From Glandiceps talaboti (taxonomy: Eukaryota; Hemichordata; Enteropneusta; Spengelidae), in the NCBI RefSeq assembly GCF_964340395.1, contig NC_135563.1, positions 4,449,422 to 4,513,421 of the forward strand: a stretch of DNA of 64,000 bases. The letters run 5' to 3'. A model generated the notes under the pieces. It was not told where the DNA came from, searched no databases, and was given only the letters and a program-made list of their open reading frames with translations. The position numbers and the translations under genes are program-made. Of this stretch, positions 1-61,900 are shown piece after piece; position 1 is the first letter of the stretch; each line of letters begins with the position of its first letter.

Positions 1-44212
<44,212 letters not shown>

Positions 44213-44793
44213 TTTGCACTTTATATTCTACGTGACAGACACTGTAATATACAATATAATGGCGTTTTCTCACTATAATATGAATTTCATTGTTTACAAG
44301 TATGTCTATCGATTCAGTGACTTCGGTTGGCCCTGTTCAGGACTGGAGCCAAACAACATCTAAAGTGACAACAATCACCTTCCGACAGGTCAAAATGTAA
44401 TTCCAGACAGTATATGCAGAACATTTAAATTCCTCGGCGGATAGTTTCATTTTTTGGTGAAATGCTATTTAATGCATTGGTTGAAATATAAAATATGAGC
44501 AATTTGGGTGGGTACATCACTTATGTCGGTTTTAAAGAAATTATCGTAGTAATATTTTACCAATATCCCTGTGAAAAGGCCAGCCTAGCAACCACTGCGC
44601 ATGCTCATTGGTGAGGTAGCTCTTACCCATAGTTCCCTTGTCAAAATGGCGGCTATTGTAAATTCTCCATTGTAAAGTTCGTCAAGAAAAACAAATTTCT
44701 ATTTGTTGAGTGTAAACTTTTAAATTATTCAGACACAAAGGCGATAGAGCCTTTATAAGTCTGCAGACCGTACATCTACTCCACAAAATCAAG
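44213..44793. promoter_or_regulatory. Probable bidirectional promoter of CFAP46 and PACRGL
   Basis: The two start codons diverge with 581 bp between them. Within 70 bp lie an RFX X-box half-site (cctagcaac, 44584-44592, identical to the strong half of the MHC class II X-box), an NRF1-like site (tgcgcatgc, 44596-44604), an inverted CCAAT box (attgg, 44607-44611) and a YY1-type site (aaaatggcggc, 44643-44653). YY1 sites of this form usually lie just downstream of housekeeping transcription starts, which would put the PACRGL start near 44600-44645. No TATA box is evident at that spot. RFX control would suit two cilium-related genes. Motif matches were made by eye. Confidence 0.7.
44646..44675 (+). 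other. Short upstream ORF in the PACRGL leader
   Basis: An ATG embedded in the YY1-type site opens a 9-codon frame (MAAIVNSPL, stop at 44673-44675), 148 nt before and out of frame with the PACRGL start. It is translated only if transcription starts upstream of 44646. Confidence 0.4.
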
Positions 44794-49873
<5,080 letters not shown>

Positions 49874-50184
49874 TGTGAAGACATTTGTACATGCATGATT
49901 AGCTATATGCTATCAGAATGCTGAATGCAAAGAAGTGCACTTACAGGACTTTGAGATGTAAACTGCTGAAGACATCAAACAGAAAATCTGTCTGATGTTA
50001 CAATACTTATTGATGTGTACTCAATGTATCTCAGGCCTGCCATACATATCAGTGTTAGTTTGTGTGTGCGCCACTAACTGTGTCAGCTGTTGTGAACTTA
50101 CAGTTTGATGTTTATTGTCAGAGAGGGCTGTTTTTCTTTTCTATATATGGTATTACAAGGAGTGTATTGCTTCACCCATTGACA

Positions 50185-50500
50185 ATAGTCCTAGCCTCTG
50201 AGACAGCCTGTATTATCAACTTGCCAATTTTTTTCTCCACACAGCATGTGAGCTCAGTATTAATTCAAATTAATTTTTTTGGCTACACCTCATTATCTGT
50301 AACCATGAGGAAAAATTAGCATATAATTAGCATATCACCTCTTGACTTTAAGGTTATGGTCACATCTTCATTCGCAGCTAACTACTCACTTCTGTGTAAC
50401 TTGATACAGTCAATGTAATTTACATACAGGCATCATCTGACTTAATCAACCAATCATTTTCTACGCATAGTATCCATGAAAAATACGAAATTTGAACTAC
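50185..50500 (+). repeat. Dispersed repeat family C copy
   Basis: caggcatcatctgacttaat, caaccaatcattttct and acgcatagtatccatg correspond to 17510-17565; preceding parts share agcctctgagaca-like and ttagcatatca segments. Confidence 0.6.
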
Positions 50501-50910
50501 CGAGTTCACAAGTTGTGTGGAGTGAATGCTTGCCATGTCAACCATCTAGCATTCTACAAAGGCTGCATGTTCCTGTTTACACACGTTTACTTTTGTGGCC
50601 ACTTGTAAGGACCATTGATAATGGAAATTGTCGCACACAGTCAATATTATTTCTTCGTTTACGTTCATCTTTGTTATGGTATAATTGTTCAGTTTCCTTA
50701 TTGCATTTATGCTATATGCAACATTAGCTCTTACCCTTTTCCCTCTAAATGAAGGAATCACATACTTAGAGTTAACTAGCAAAATGAAAGCTTTTGAGTC
50801 ATGCAAATTAAAGTGCAGAAAAGGGTACTCCCAAGCTGGTTGGTAAAAAATATTGCCATCCAAAGATGTCAGTTACAGTTCAAGATAACATGCATAATTT
50901 ACATTATAGA

Positions 50911-51083
50911 GAGGGTTCATACACTCCTGGAATTTCAAGAGACTCCTTAGAAACTCTTGGAGAGTCTTGGAAAATCGATCGAAGCGTGTATAAAAAAAAT
51001 GCAGAAGTATTTCACTGGTCAACACTTCTAGAAATTGTGGAAAAGTCCAGGAAGTTTATTTGACTTCCAGTGTATGAACCCTG
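50911..51083. mobile_element. MITE-like element, AGGGTTCATACACT ends
   Basis: agggttcatacact at the left and agtgtatgaaccctg at the right are perfect inverted ends of a 173-bp element. CAGGGTT-type ends resemble hAT termini, but I see no convincing 8-bp duplication. The interior has aaatcgatcgaagcgtg. Confidence 0.7.
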
Positions 51084-51429
51084 TGTACAATAAATTGGTA
51101 ATTATTGTAAACATACATTTGACGTTACATTTGTATATTTCCTAAGTGCTGATTGGTATGGACAATGCCACCCACCACAGGGAGAACTTTGGCAAAGAAA
51201 TTTAATAGTAGTTCCAGATTGTCAATAGATATTGTAAATTGAGATGTTTCTGGACCTGCATGTATTTATATTTTAACAGACGTTCAATGTCCAAAGTTTT
51301 AATTATCATTGGAGCATGAAGGTTTTGTAAAGGCTGTGTGAATATAGATTTTGTTGATATGGCATGTACACTATGTGGTACCCTCTCCATGCGATACTGA
51401 AATTATTTTAACACAGTTATGTTACATGG

Positions 51430-51685
51430 GTATACTAGAGTGTAGACAGTAAAATACGTTGTGTTGTTTCAACCTCATTGGCTCTCTCAGTGATGGCTGA
51501 TATGGCTGTACGACACATCATATCTCACCATGGCAGACATACTAGAGCGTACATTAGTTTTCCAATAGTTATCTGAAAGCTAGACTGTAAGATACGTCGT
51601 GACGTTTCACCCTCACCGGCCTCCTCTCACGTGTTAGGGGTTGGCCGATGTTTGAGGGCGCCACGTCACGGCGTACCTTACAGAC
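51430..51685. mobile_element. Tandemly duplicated inverted-repeat element with CpG decay
   Basis: agactgtaagatacgtcgtg and the inverted cacggcgtaccttacagact form a hairpin at 51590-51682. A diverged head copy lies at 51430-51485 (agacagtaaaatacgttgtg), differing mostly by C-to-T and G-to-A changes at CpG sites. Confidence 0.65.
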
Positions 51686-52535
51686 TATCTGAAAGCAGTA
51701 TGGTTTTAACTGTAAGGCTTGATCAAAGTCATCAGCTGCACAGATGTTTTTAATACTGATGGTTTTAAATTATTATGAGAATGAAACCAGGGAGATTTAC
51801 AGAATCATAGAAGACGTCAGCGATATAGTTTATTTACAAAGTGTATGATAAGACAAGACAGTATGATGTCATTTTGATACTGTGATAGCAGCTGTGTATA
51901 TAATATAGTTTGGTAGAGTTTACCATGGTATTGATCTTTGTAAGTGTAGATTTACTGGCCCCAAAGGTAATTTGGCAGTCGAATATTTCATATTCATTTC
52001 TCACTGTAAGGATGACTATAACTCCTAAAGTGATTCCAAGATTTGTAGGGGCATAATATGTTCATTGATGTGCACATAATGTCCCCTCATCCTCCTTTTG
52101 TAATATCATATATGGTTTGTCGTTAACTTTAAAGTTTTTCTTGCATACAAAATATTTGATTTTGTTAATGAAAAAGATGTACGTACTGCAGTGTACTATT
52201 GTTATATGTGAAGGATTTAACAATCTGATTTTTCTGTGGGTAAAAAAGTATGCTATTTAACACCATTCATTGTATTTTACCCATGATGCATTGTAGTTGT
52301 CATGAGGGCACCCCCACCTGTGATTTAGCAGGGCTCCACTGTATAAATCAGTGAGACAAATGAGAAGTTTGTCAGTAGTGTACAGTATAATGACTGCACA
52401 TATTTCAGTACAGAGAATAGTTTGACATAAAAACTAACAAATTGAGAACAACTCTAAAGTTATTGACTGCCTGCGAACGAGATCTACTTGACTGTGTATG
52501 TGTATAATTTGAGACATATGATTGGTTCATATCAT

Positions 52536-52602
52536 TTGTGTGTGTTTGAGTGTATGTGTTTGTGTGTGTGTGTATGTGTGTGTGTGTGTGTCTGTGTGCG
52601 TA
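52536..52602 (+). repeat. (TG)n microsatellite, imperfect
   Basis: tgtgtgtg runs interrupted by tt, ta and tc in the intergenic interval. Confidence 0.9.
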
Positions 52603-55061
52603 TTTGTATTAATCTTGTAATACCAGTGTTTCTGCTACAAACTATATTATTATTAGCCATGTAATTTCACAGCACAAGGCATGCAGACAAATGTCCATGG
52701 TCCAACAAAGTTATAAATAGCTGGCATTTTATGGGAATAACCTATACTACTAAAAGTGTAGGAAATCTATGATGTAATGATTACCATGATTTGATATGCA
52801 GTCTTATGACTAATATTTCCTGTGTGAGAACAGGATTATTGTTCATCTATACATCCATACATACTATACAGCTGTCAACAGGTAACACTTACACAATACC
52901 AATTTGGTACAGCTATATACATACAAAATAAGTCTTGAGATGGGCAGTAAATACAGCTAAAACAGGGAGTGTTTGCCAGAAGACTGCACATAAACGTATA
53001 CTTTTAATAATCAATGTTGATCATTTGTTAAGTTGAGGTTGTTGTTTTACATGCCAGATAAGAGTACTTTTACAACTGTACACAGTACAACTGTGATTAA
53101 GGAGAGAGTTTTGTTTACATTAATTCAGCTTTTTAGACTCAATAAAAACCAGCAGTAAATTTAGTATTATCTAACAAGTGAAACATCAAGCTAAGCTTGC
53201 AAAGATCAACTTTGATTGATAATGTGTATGTTACATATAGTCTTCTGGCTAACTTTGCCTGTTTCAGCTGTACATTATTTGTTAAGATACGACATTCATG
53301 CCACGCTATCAGGTATCACTCACTGTTCAGAAGCCTGATAATATTGTATGCAACATATCTTAGTCTACACATACATGTTTCTTACAAGTGGATTTTAATA
53401 CCTAGCAAAAAGAGCCAACAATATTATATTTGTACTTCAGGTTTATATCTTGCTGCTCAAATTTGTTTTAATACCTGCTTTCTGTATTGTTTTGAATTTT
53501 ATATTTGTAATATGAACATGTTTGACTGAAACAATATAGACTGTATTGTCTAATGGACATTGAGACATATATACCATCAGTTTTGTTGTGCCTAACTATG
53601 GATTTACAAATTAAATTTTTATAGCATCCACCAACCACTTGTTTACATTTGATATACTATAGTTTGTTGTAGGTGATCTCATGGTATTCATCATCTTTCA
53701 GAAGGGCTACAAATGTGATGTAGTGGTGCAAAGTGTAGGTGTATTTAAATGAAATTATACCAAATCCAGGCTGAAAATTGTAATTTCAAAGACCTGTAGT
53801 TTTGAACTGAAATGTACATTTTAGATATGAAATGCACACATCCCTCCAAAATGTATTATAGTGTTTTTGTTTTGTTTTTTACTTATTTTGAACAAACATA
53901 AAATGAAATTGTGATTCAGGTTGGTGTGTGTGTACGTGTACGTGTGTATGTGTGCGTTTGGAGAACTCCACTGCCAGGGTATTGTAATACTACATACAGG
54001 ATTTGCATCTGTAGATAAGGTTTTTAGACAATTTCATAATTGTATTTCTACCCATACTAAAAGACAGCTGAATATTCGATATGCTAGTCTAGTTTTTCAT
54101 ACAAATTGAAACCAACATTAGCTGTAGACAACGTCACTTTCAATGAATGAGCCATGTGATACTACTCTAGCCAGCAAGGTCTCTGTTTACAAAGATAGAC
54201 ACAAACTAAAACTATTGTTGCGACATGTTAATATAAGCTATTGGATGGACATTGGTTTAAATTGTATTCACAGTATGGTGGCATTTCTGCTGACGTCCAT
54301 GGTCTTGCAGTGTACTGTTTTGGAACTATATTTACACTATCTTGATCACAGAGTGATTATATTATCACCAACTTGTGTAATCTACCACATCAAACAACAA
54401 TAGCTTTAGTTTGAGACCGATTGCCAGAGTAGTAACATCAGGTATACAAAGTGATAGATTTACGTTTGTTACAGAAGTAAAGGTTTCCATGCCAACTGTT
54501 TAATCAGTATGGACTTATTTGCTCACTTTTTAATTGTTGAATTTCAATCTTGCCTACTTGTTTTTATTGTGTGATTTTATCTGTAAATAAACTAAAATGT
54601 CACTTGGATCATCTTGTGTTATTATTGAATCTGTGCATACACCAATACAACACAAGGTCTCCTACAGGATATTCAACTTTCTCCAAATTTTGTCAAATGC
54701 AAGTGTGTCCCTGATCCTTTTGAAATATTGACCTCCAAAGTTATATGGTGACCCCTGATTTTTTTTTTCTGATTTTAACTGAGAATGGGTTGAGTTTTTC
54801 CTGAACAAAGTATATGTAATATCAAAATTTATGATTGTTATTTCCAAGGGGAGCATACTTAGATGTTATTGTGAAAATCTGTCAAAGTTTATATCCACTT
54901 CACCACACACACACATCAAAATTGCTATATTCCAGCACCACATAACAATGCAATATTTAAATCTATATCACTGATTAGAAGGATTTGGATGTTGCCATTG
55001 TTGAAGGTTTATTCTGGGTGACAGGGTGTAGTATTCACTTACGTTACTGATGTTTGGGGTT

Positions 55062-55335
55062 GATGGTGGCCAAATGGTTAGCTGTACCGGTATGCCTCTT
55101 ACCTCATCAGCAGACTGGGCTCGAACCCAGGTTTGATTAAAATTTATACTCGTCAGTATGTAAGAAGGGTGATGGTCAGTTTGACCCTGCCAAACAATGC
55201 AGGATTTCCCCCACCGGGTACTCTACTTTCCTCCTGGTTCTTTAACACAAGGACGCTGTTCTTGTGGTGACCATTCAACAAACTTCCACATTTATTTGGA
55301 CGAATAAAGATTATTATTTTTATTTATTTATACTA
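55062..55335 (+). mobile_element. tRNA-derived SINE
   Basis: The A box (gtggccaaatggttagc, 55066-55082) and B box (ggctcgaaccc, 55118-55128) are spaced as in a tRNA gene. A body with ccgggtactctactttcctc and a tail cgaataaagattattatttt ending in TTTA repeats follow. The head does not fold into a complete tRNA. A related minus-strand copy is at 7690-7935. Confidence 0.75.
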
Positions 55336-55902
55336 GAAGGGTGGGTGGGGAACTCAAAATTGTCCCTTACTCTTGGTGTCTTTGGTCGAGTGACTGACCA
55401 TATACACTTTATAGAAAGTCATGTATATTGCAGTTTAGCTCACCGCAGTTTACTGTGCAAGGAATGACAATGCGTCTTCAAGTTCTTTACTTTACCTTTT
55501 GTGAAGTTAATGAAATTATTTCAACATCTGGTTGAATCTTTTCACTATGTGATTGGACTTTGAATAAAAAGACAACAAAGTCACTTCAACTTTACAAACA
55601 GTATCAATCCAATCATTTGCCACTTTAGAGAGTCTGTGATGTAACACAACAAAGAACCAAACAAGTAGATTTCATATTTAGTAGATGCCCATATATGTTT
55701 TAATAACTAATTTAGTCTTACAGAATTCATACAATTTAGTACACGTACATGGTTTCACAATTCATAATTGAATTTTTTTAAAAAGTCACTGGGAATAAAA
55801 TATGATATACTACAATGTAGTCTATGATTTCTAAGATATAAAATTAAGACTTGTATTAGCAGCATCACATCTGATATTGTTTTCTCTGTAAATTGCTTTG
55901 TT

Positions 55903-58900
55903 TCATCTCTGGCCACTCAGCAGTTGTAGACCTACCCCACTTAATAAGAAATATGGCATTCCATTCCTGTAAAATGAAGAGAAGGGTGTGAATTTTACAG
56001 TAGTTATTAATCATACCAGTTCTTGGAACAAAGCACCCATGTCAAACAATACACCATTGAAACAATAGCATGGGTTTGTATTCTTTCAATAAAATATTAC
56101 CATTACACCTAGTCAGCTTATATCCCAAATTCCATTGTCATGTTAAATTTGACTTATTTGCATAAACAATATCTTTTTGTAAATTATGTAAAACTATACT
56201 TTGCAATTCAAAGACATAGCAGAGTCATTTGATATTCATAAATTCTAGTTTCTAGTTTCTGTGAATTTGAAGACCTTGTATCCATGTGTGAACCCTGACA
56301 GATCACAATCAATGAGTGATTCTGTCCATGTTTTCATGTATCATGAAGTTAAGATCATAAATATAAGAAAGTGTATTGTATAAAATTTATTGATATTATA
56401 TTATATAGCATATTAGGTAAGAAGGTAAGGATGGAGATGGGTTGGGAGGGACCTTACAATTGAGCTATTGTGATACAGATACTTGCAATCTTTGTTGAAC
56501 CATGGTTGAACATTGTATCATGCATTGTGAAATCAATTTAGACCACCTAGGCATTGTGTAATCAATTTAGACCACCTCGGCATTGTGTAATCAATTTAGA
56601 CCACCTAGGCATTGTGTAATCAATTTAGACCACCTAGGCATTGTGTAATCAATTTAGACCACCTAGGCATTGTGTAATCAATTTAGACCACCTAGGCATT
56701 GTGTAATCAATTTAGACCACCTAGGCATTGTGAAATCAATTTAGACCACCTAGGCATTGTGTAATCAATTTAGACCACCTAGGCATTGTGTAATCAATTT
56801 AGACCACCTAGGCATTGTGAAATCAATTTAGACCACCTAGGCATTGTGAAATCAATTTAGACCACCTAGGCATTGTGCAATCAATTTAGACCACCAAGGC
56901 ATGCTGTAAATTTTGACACACCATCTAACAACAATAGCCTAGTACTTACCTGTCCTTCCAGGACTCCATACAAGCTACATCTGCCACATGTACAAACTTG
57001 GAATATATAAAAGTAATCTGAAAGAATACAACATGCAAGAAATTGACAATGAAACCAGGTGCACTGCACTGAAATTTGCATATTCTGCCAAATAGCATCA
57101 CTTTCGTAAGCCAAAGTATAATTTTTCTGCAAACGTAATGAAAAATAATGAACTGGCTTACTAGTGGTTTTATGCTGATTAATAGCATTTGATAGACACT
57201 GGATATCATTGTAACTATGGCAACAATTATACATGTAGCTGTTAACTAGAAATTGCTGTAATCAGAACACTGTTTTATCACTGGTGGAACTGAAAACTGG
57301 CTTTGAAAGTGTCTGGATTGGGGTGGGTTGGGTTGGGGATGTTCTAATCACACTTTCAAATGGGTATAAATTCTGCTACACATACACTTGACCATAGCAC
57401 ACATCAGGATGATATCCACAATAATATTCATCAAGCCACCTCTTAAACAATGAAAACTTGAATATTGAGTGTTTAACATACTGCTGTGTGCTGTGGCCAT
57501 GTGTACCGTATCTGTAATAGAATTCATGTTAGTTTGTTAGTGTGATAGGGACAGATTTCTTGGCACCTACAAAGCCAGTTTCCACCACTGATGTAAAATG
57601 CTGTTAAAATCACAGCAATTTACAATAATGCTAAATATCAAATTTTCATTTTGTGCTTGGTCTGTTGGGTATATTACAAATCTTCAATATATATGGACTA
57701 AAAGTAGATTGGTATAATTGTACAATATATTCACAAAGGGGATTTTTATCTATTCAACACAAATTATTTTGGGTTGTCTGGGCTGTCATATTGAGTGGCT
57801 ACTAAAGAGTATTCAAGGCTTGTGGAAAAGATATCCGAATATGTAATATACATACTGATGTTATTTGGCGTTCTTTCACTTCAACCGTCCATACATTAAG
57901 TCGTTGGTCTATTGACACTGTTACCAATGTAGTAGAATCCATCCAGTGTGCACCTATAATTAATTTGAAGAAGTGAATGGAGATATTATATGGCATGATT
58001 AGCAGATTAGAATACACATCCTAGCACAGTGTGTGTCTGTGTTGATGTGGGGTGGGGGTGGGGGTTGGGGTTGGCATGGGGGTAGATACAAATGTAAGAT
58101 GTAGGTCCAATTTACCATGATTGCATATTTTCTAGCAATATTGTATCTGTCCGTCAATCAATCAATCCAACAAAAAGACAAAAACAAGGCAATTTGAATT
58201 ATACCTTATGGTGGCAAGGTGATGGTTTCATAATGCAATTATTTAACTAGTTGTAGTGAAAATCATGTTGTTTTTATTGGCAGAATCACAATCCCTCTAT
58301 TGGGGACTGGGGCAGAATCAATAACAGAAGAATATTGTGTATGTCCCCTCCCCTTTATATTAATAGCAGAATTCTTTCAACACATTACATGTATATGTTA
58401 AAGTTACAACAAAGTATCATTGCTCTTCTATTGGCATCATGGTGGTCAACTTACCAGTAATTTGAGCTGCATGTGCACTAGGTATGCTGTACTGATCTTT
58501 CACAGTGATACTGTGTGTGGCATTCTCAGCGTGTAGTTCTACCAATGTCACACATAAAGCATTGTCATCACCACCAGTGGCAACTAGGTAATCATTCCCT
58601 GCAGACAAAGTCACATTAAACAACTGTTTATAGACAGTCACATGAAGAGTTCTCCCATGCTACATAGGAGAGTAGTGCTGGACAGTAGTGTACAGTGTTC
58701 TCCCATGCCACATAGGAGTGCTGGACAGTAGAGTACAGTGTTCTCCCATGCCACATAGGAGTGCTGGACAGTAGAGTACAGTGTTCTCCCATGCCACATA
58801 GGAGTGCTGGACAGTAGAGTACAGTGTTCTCCCATGCCACATAGGAGTGCTGGACAGTAGTGTACAGTGTTCTCCCATGCCACATAGGAGTGCTGGACAG

Positions 58901-61900
58901 CAGTGTACAGTGTTCTCCCATGCCACATAGGAGTGTTGGACAGTAGTGTATAGTGTTCTCCCATGCCACATAGGAGTGCTGGACAGTAGTGTATAGTGTT
59001 CTACCATGCCACATAGGAGTGCTGGACAGTAGAGTACAGTGTTCTCCCCTGCCACATAGGAGTGCTGGACAGTAGTGTACAGTGTTCTCCCATGCCACAT
59101 AGGAGTGCTGGACAGTAGTGTACAGTGTTCTCCCATGCCACATAGGAGTGCTGGACAGTAGTGTATAGTGTTCTCCCATTCCACATAGGAGTGCTGGACA
59201 GTAGTGTATAGTGTTCTACCATGCCACATAGGAGTGCTGGACAGTAGTGTACAGTGTTCTCCCATGCCACATAGGAGTGCTGGACAGCAGTGTACAGTGT
59301 TCTCCCATTCCACATAGGAGTGCTGGACAGTAGTGTACAGTGTTCTACCATGCCACATAGGAGTGCTGGACAGTAGTGTACAGTGTTCTCCCATGCCACA
59401 TAGGAGTGCTGGACAGCAGTGTACAGTGTTCTCCCATGCCACATAGGAGTGTTGGACAGTAGTGTATAGTGTTCTCCCATGCCACATAGGAGTGCTGGAC
59501 AGTAGTGTATAGTGTTCTACCATGCCACATAGGAGTGCTGGACAGTAGAGTACAGTGTTCTCCCCTGCCACATAGGAGTGCTGGACAGTAGTGTACAGTG
59601 TTCTCCCATGCCACATAGGAGTGCTGGACAGTAGTGTACAGTGTTCTCCCATGCCACATAGGAGTGCTGGACAGTAGTGTATAGTGTTCTCCCATTCCAC
59701 ATAGGAGTGCTGGACAGTAGTGTATAGTGTTCTACCATGCCACATAGGAGTGCTGGACAGTAGTGTACAGTGTTCTCCCATGCCACATAGGAGTGCTGGA
59801 CAGCAGTGTACAGTGTTCTCCCATTCCACATAGGAGTGCTGGACAGTAGTGTACAGTGTTCTACCATGCCACATAGGAGTGCTGGACAGTAGTGTACAGT
59901 GTTCTCCCATGCCACATAGGAGTGCTGGACAGCAGTGTACAGTGTTCTCCCATTCCACATAGGAGTGCTGGACAGTAGTGTACAGTGTTCTACCATGCCA
60001 CATAGGAGTGCTGGACAGTAGTGTACAGTGTTCTCCCATGCCACATAGGAGTGCTGGACAGTAGTGTACAGTGTTCTCCTATGTCACATAGGAGTGCTGG
60101 ACAGTAGTGTACAGTGTTCTCCCATTCCACATAGGAGTGCTGGACAGTAGTGTACAGTGTTCTACCATGCCACATAGGAGTGCTGGACAGTAGTGTACAG
60201 TGTTCTCCTATGTCACATAGGAGTGCTGGACAGTAGTGTACAGTGTTCTCCCATGCCACATAGGAGTGCTGGACAGTAGTGTACAGTGTGGAGGTCCCTG
60301 TATGTTTGAAAGACATTTTATGGGAACTTGTCTAAATTGAAAGCACAACATTTTCACAAATAATCTCATGATTATGTAAGTTTATACACACTAATATATA
60401 TAGTGATTATCACAATAGAATCTAGTTGAACTGAAACACAATGTCATCTGACTCAAAAAACATCAATAACATTGCTAAATTTCATTATCTGGCTTGACAC
60501 TCTAGAATATACTAACAGTCATACATTTAGTTAATGTCTCTAGTTTGGAAGATCTATCCAGTGAAGGGGAACCTACCTTGATAGTGTTGTATGGCCAATG
60601 AATTGATTCCAGATTGGTGCGTATTTAAAACACATATAGGGTCTGATAATTTTATCTTGTTCAATGCTACATGTGAATAACAGTTAGTCCTTCTGTCATA
60701 CAGTTTTAATGAAGTCACAACTAGGTCAGGTTCAATAGATTCTGCTTCTCCACATTCCTGGAATTCAGTATTACTTTCAGTCCTCCCAACAACTAATTCA
60801 CTTTGTTGAATCTCACTCTCACTTCCTGTAGTATTTCCATCATGAAGTTTAACCACACGTTCTTCACTCCCTATCAAAGACATTTCCTTAGTTTCCATTG
60901 TAACATTCCTTACTGAATCATCATCTTCTTCCTCACTACTGCTTTTGACCTCCATATCTCTTTCTATCAGAAATTTACCATGTTCCTTGATTGTGGGCAT
61001 AATGTCCCAGCATGCAACTCTTCCATCAGTGGCACCTGTAAACAGCATGGTGGGTACATCTGTATCACCTACATTTAAAGGTGTGCTGTTTAAAGTGATG
61101 TGCTTTGTGACTAGTATACAATGGTCATGCCAGGAACTTTCTGCTAACACCATGAACTTCTTCATCACTAAGTCAAATGAAAATAATCTGTAAAATAACA
61201 AAATGTTTCTTAAATAAGTATTTAGTGCATTGTCACATTTTTTTCACAAATTTACAACTGGAAAACATTTTGCTCTTGTTAAGATGACAATAACATTCAA
61301 AAAATGACAAAAGTATGAAATCATACCGCATGGCTATATTTTTGTACATAATAGCTAAAAAAGTTGAATGTGATCAGTTTTGGTTATAAAAGTTAAAATT
61401 TCATTCGTCACATACCAGGATTTACGTTCTTCTTTTATTAGCTCACACATACACAATCATCTATTCAAAGTTTAGGTATGGGGGGGGGGGGGGGGGGGGG
61501 GGGTTTCCCCGTAACTTTGCCAAAAGTCGACATTGTAAAAAAGAAAGGCTTGGGCGCAAACCCGAGGAATTATGGTATGTACCTTAGCACTACATCAGAA
61601 CTAACAATAGCCACATAATAGACAGTGTCTTGTCTTCCTTTCCATGCACTCATTGACATGTATCTAGTATCATTATCTTCAATATCATCATCTCTCTGCC
61701 ACTTAGGACGACGTTTGCTCCGACCATCACTGGTACCATGACAACCAAGCATCTCCACTGAACATTCCGGGAATCTGGTAATTTCCTTCACACGTTTATT
61801 TGTAAGTTTTGCAGAAATCTTCCAGCATTTCAATGCTGCCCTCCCTCCAGCAGAAAACAAAACTTTGGTGAATTCCATTGGTTGAGTTCCACCACTAGAG

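Larger units (their letters stand above)
49874..55902. other. Intergenic interval between convergent PACRGL and WDR6
   Basis: No conserved coding exon was found. The left part is probably PACRGL 3' UTR: AATAAA signals occur at 51089-51094 and 54586-54591, the second followed by a GT-rich stretch. For WDR6 on the minus strand an ATTAAA-type signal (complement at 55699-55704) lies about 200 nt past the stop. The interval also holds a dispersed repeat copy (50185-50500), a foldback element (50911-51083), a duplicated CpG-rich inverted repeat (51430-51685), a TG microsatellite and a tRNA-derived SINE (55062-55335). Frames of up to 110 codons here have no recognisable product. Confidence 0.55.

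Noticed and set aside
50911-51083. 8-bp target duplication for the AGGGTTCATACACT element
   Set aside because: The flanks (cattatag and tgtacaat) do not match, so hAT membership rests on the ends only.
53197-53529. 110-codon plus-strand frame in the intergenic interval
   Set aside because: AT-rich, Cys/Ile/Tyr-rich composition typical of chance translation; no family recognised. More likely PACRGL 3' UTR or intergenic.
55066-55130. Functional tRNA gene
   Set aside because: A and B boxes are present, but paired stems of a full cloverleaf are lacking and a SINE body with a repetitive tail follows.
55903-55966. Alternative frame of the last WDR6 exon (EWNAIFLIKWG...)
   Set aside because: Phase from the preceding exon selects the NGMPYFLLSGVGLQLL frame, which also matches the family C-terminus.
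56521-56903. CRISPR-like array of 29-bp direct repeats
   Set aside because: Units abut directly with no spacers, and the setting is a eukaryotic intron. It is a minisatellite.
58660-60039. 459-codon minus-strand open frame with MGEHCTLLSS-type repeats
   Set aside because: It is a reading of the 43-bp minisatellite, open in three phases at once, and lies between two in-phase WDR6 exons with good splice sites.
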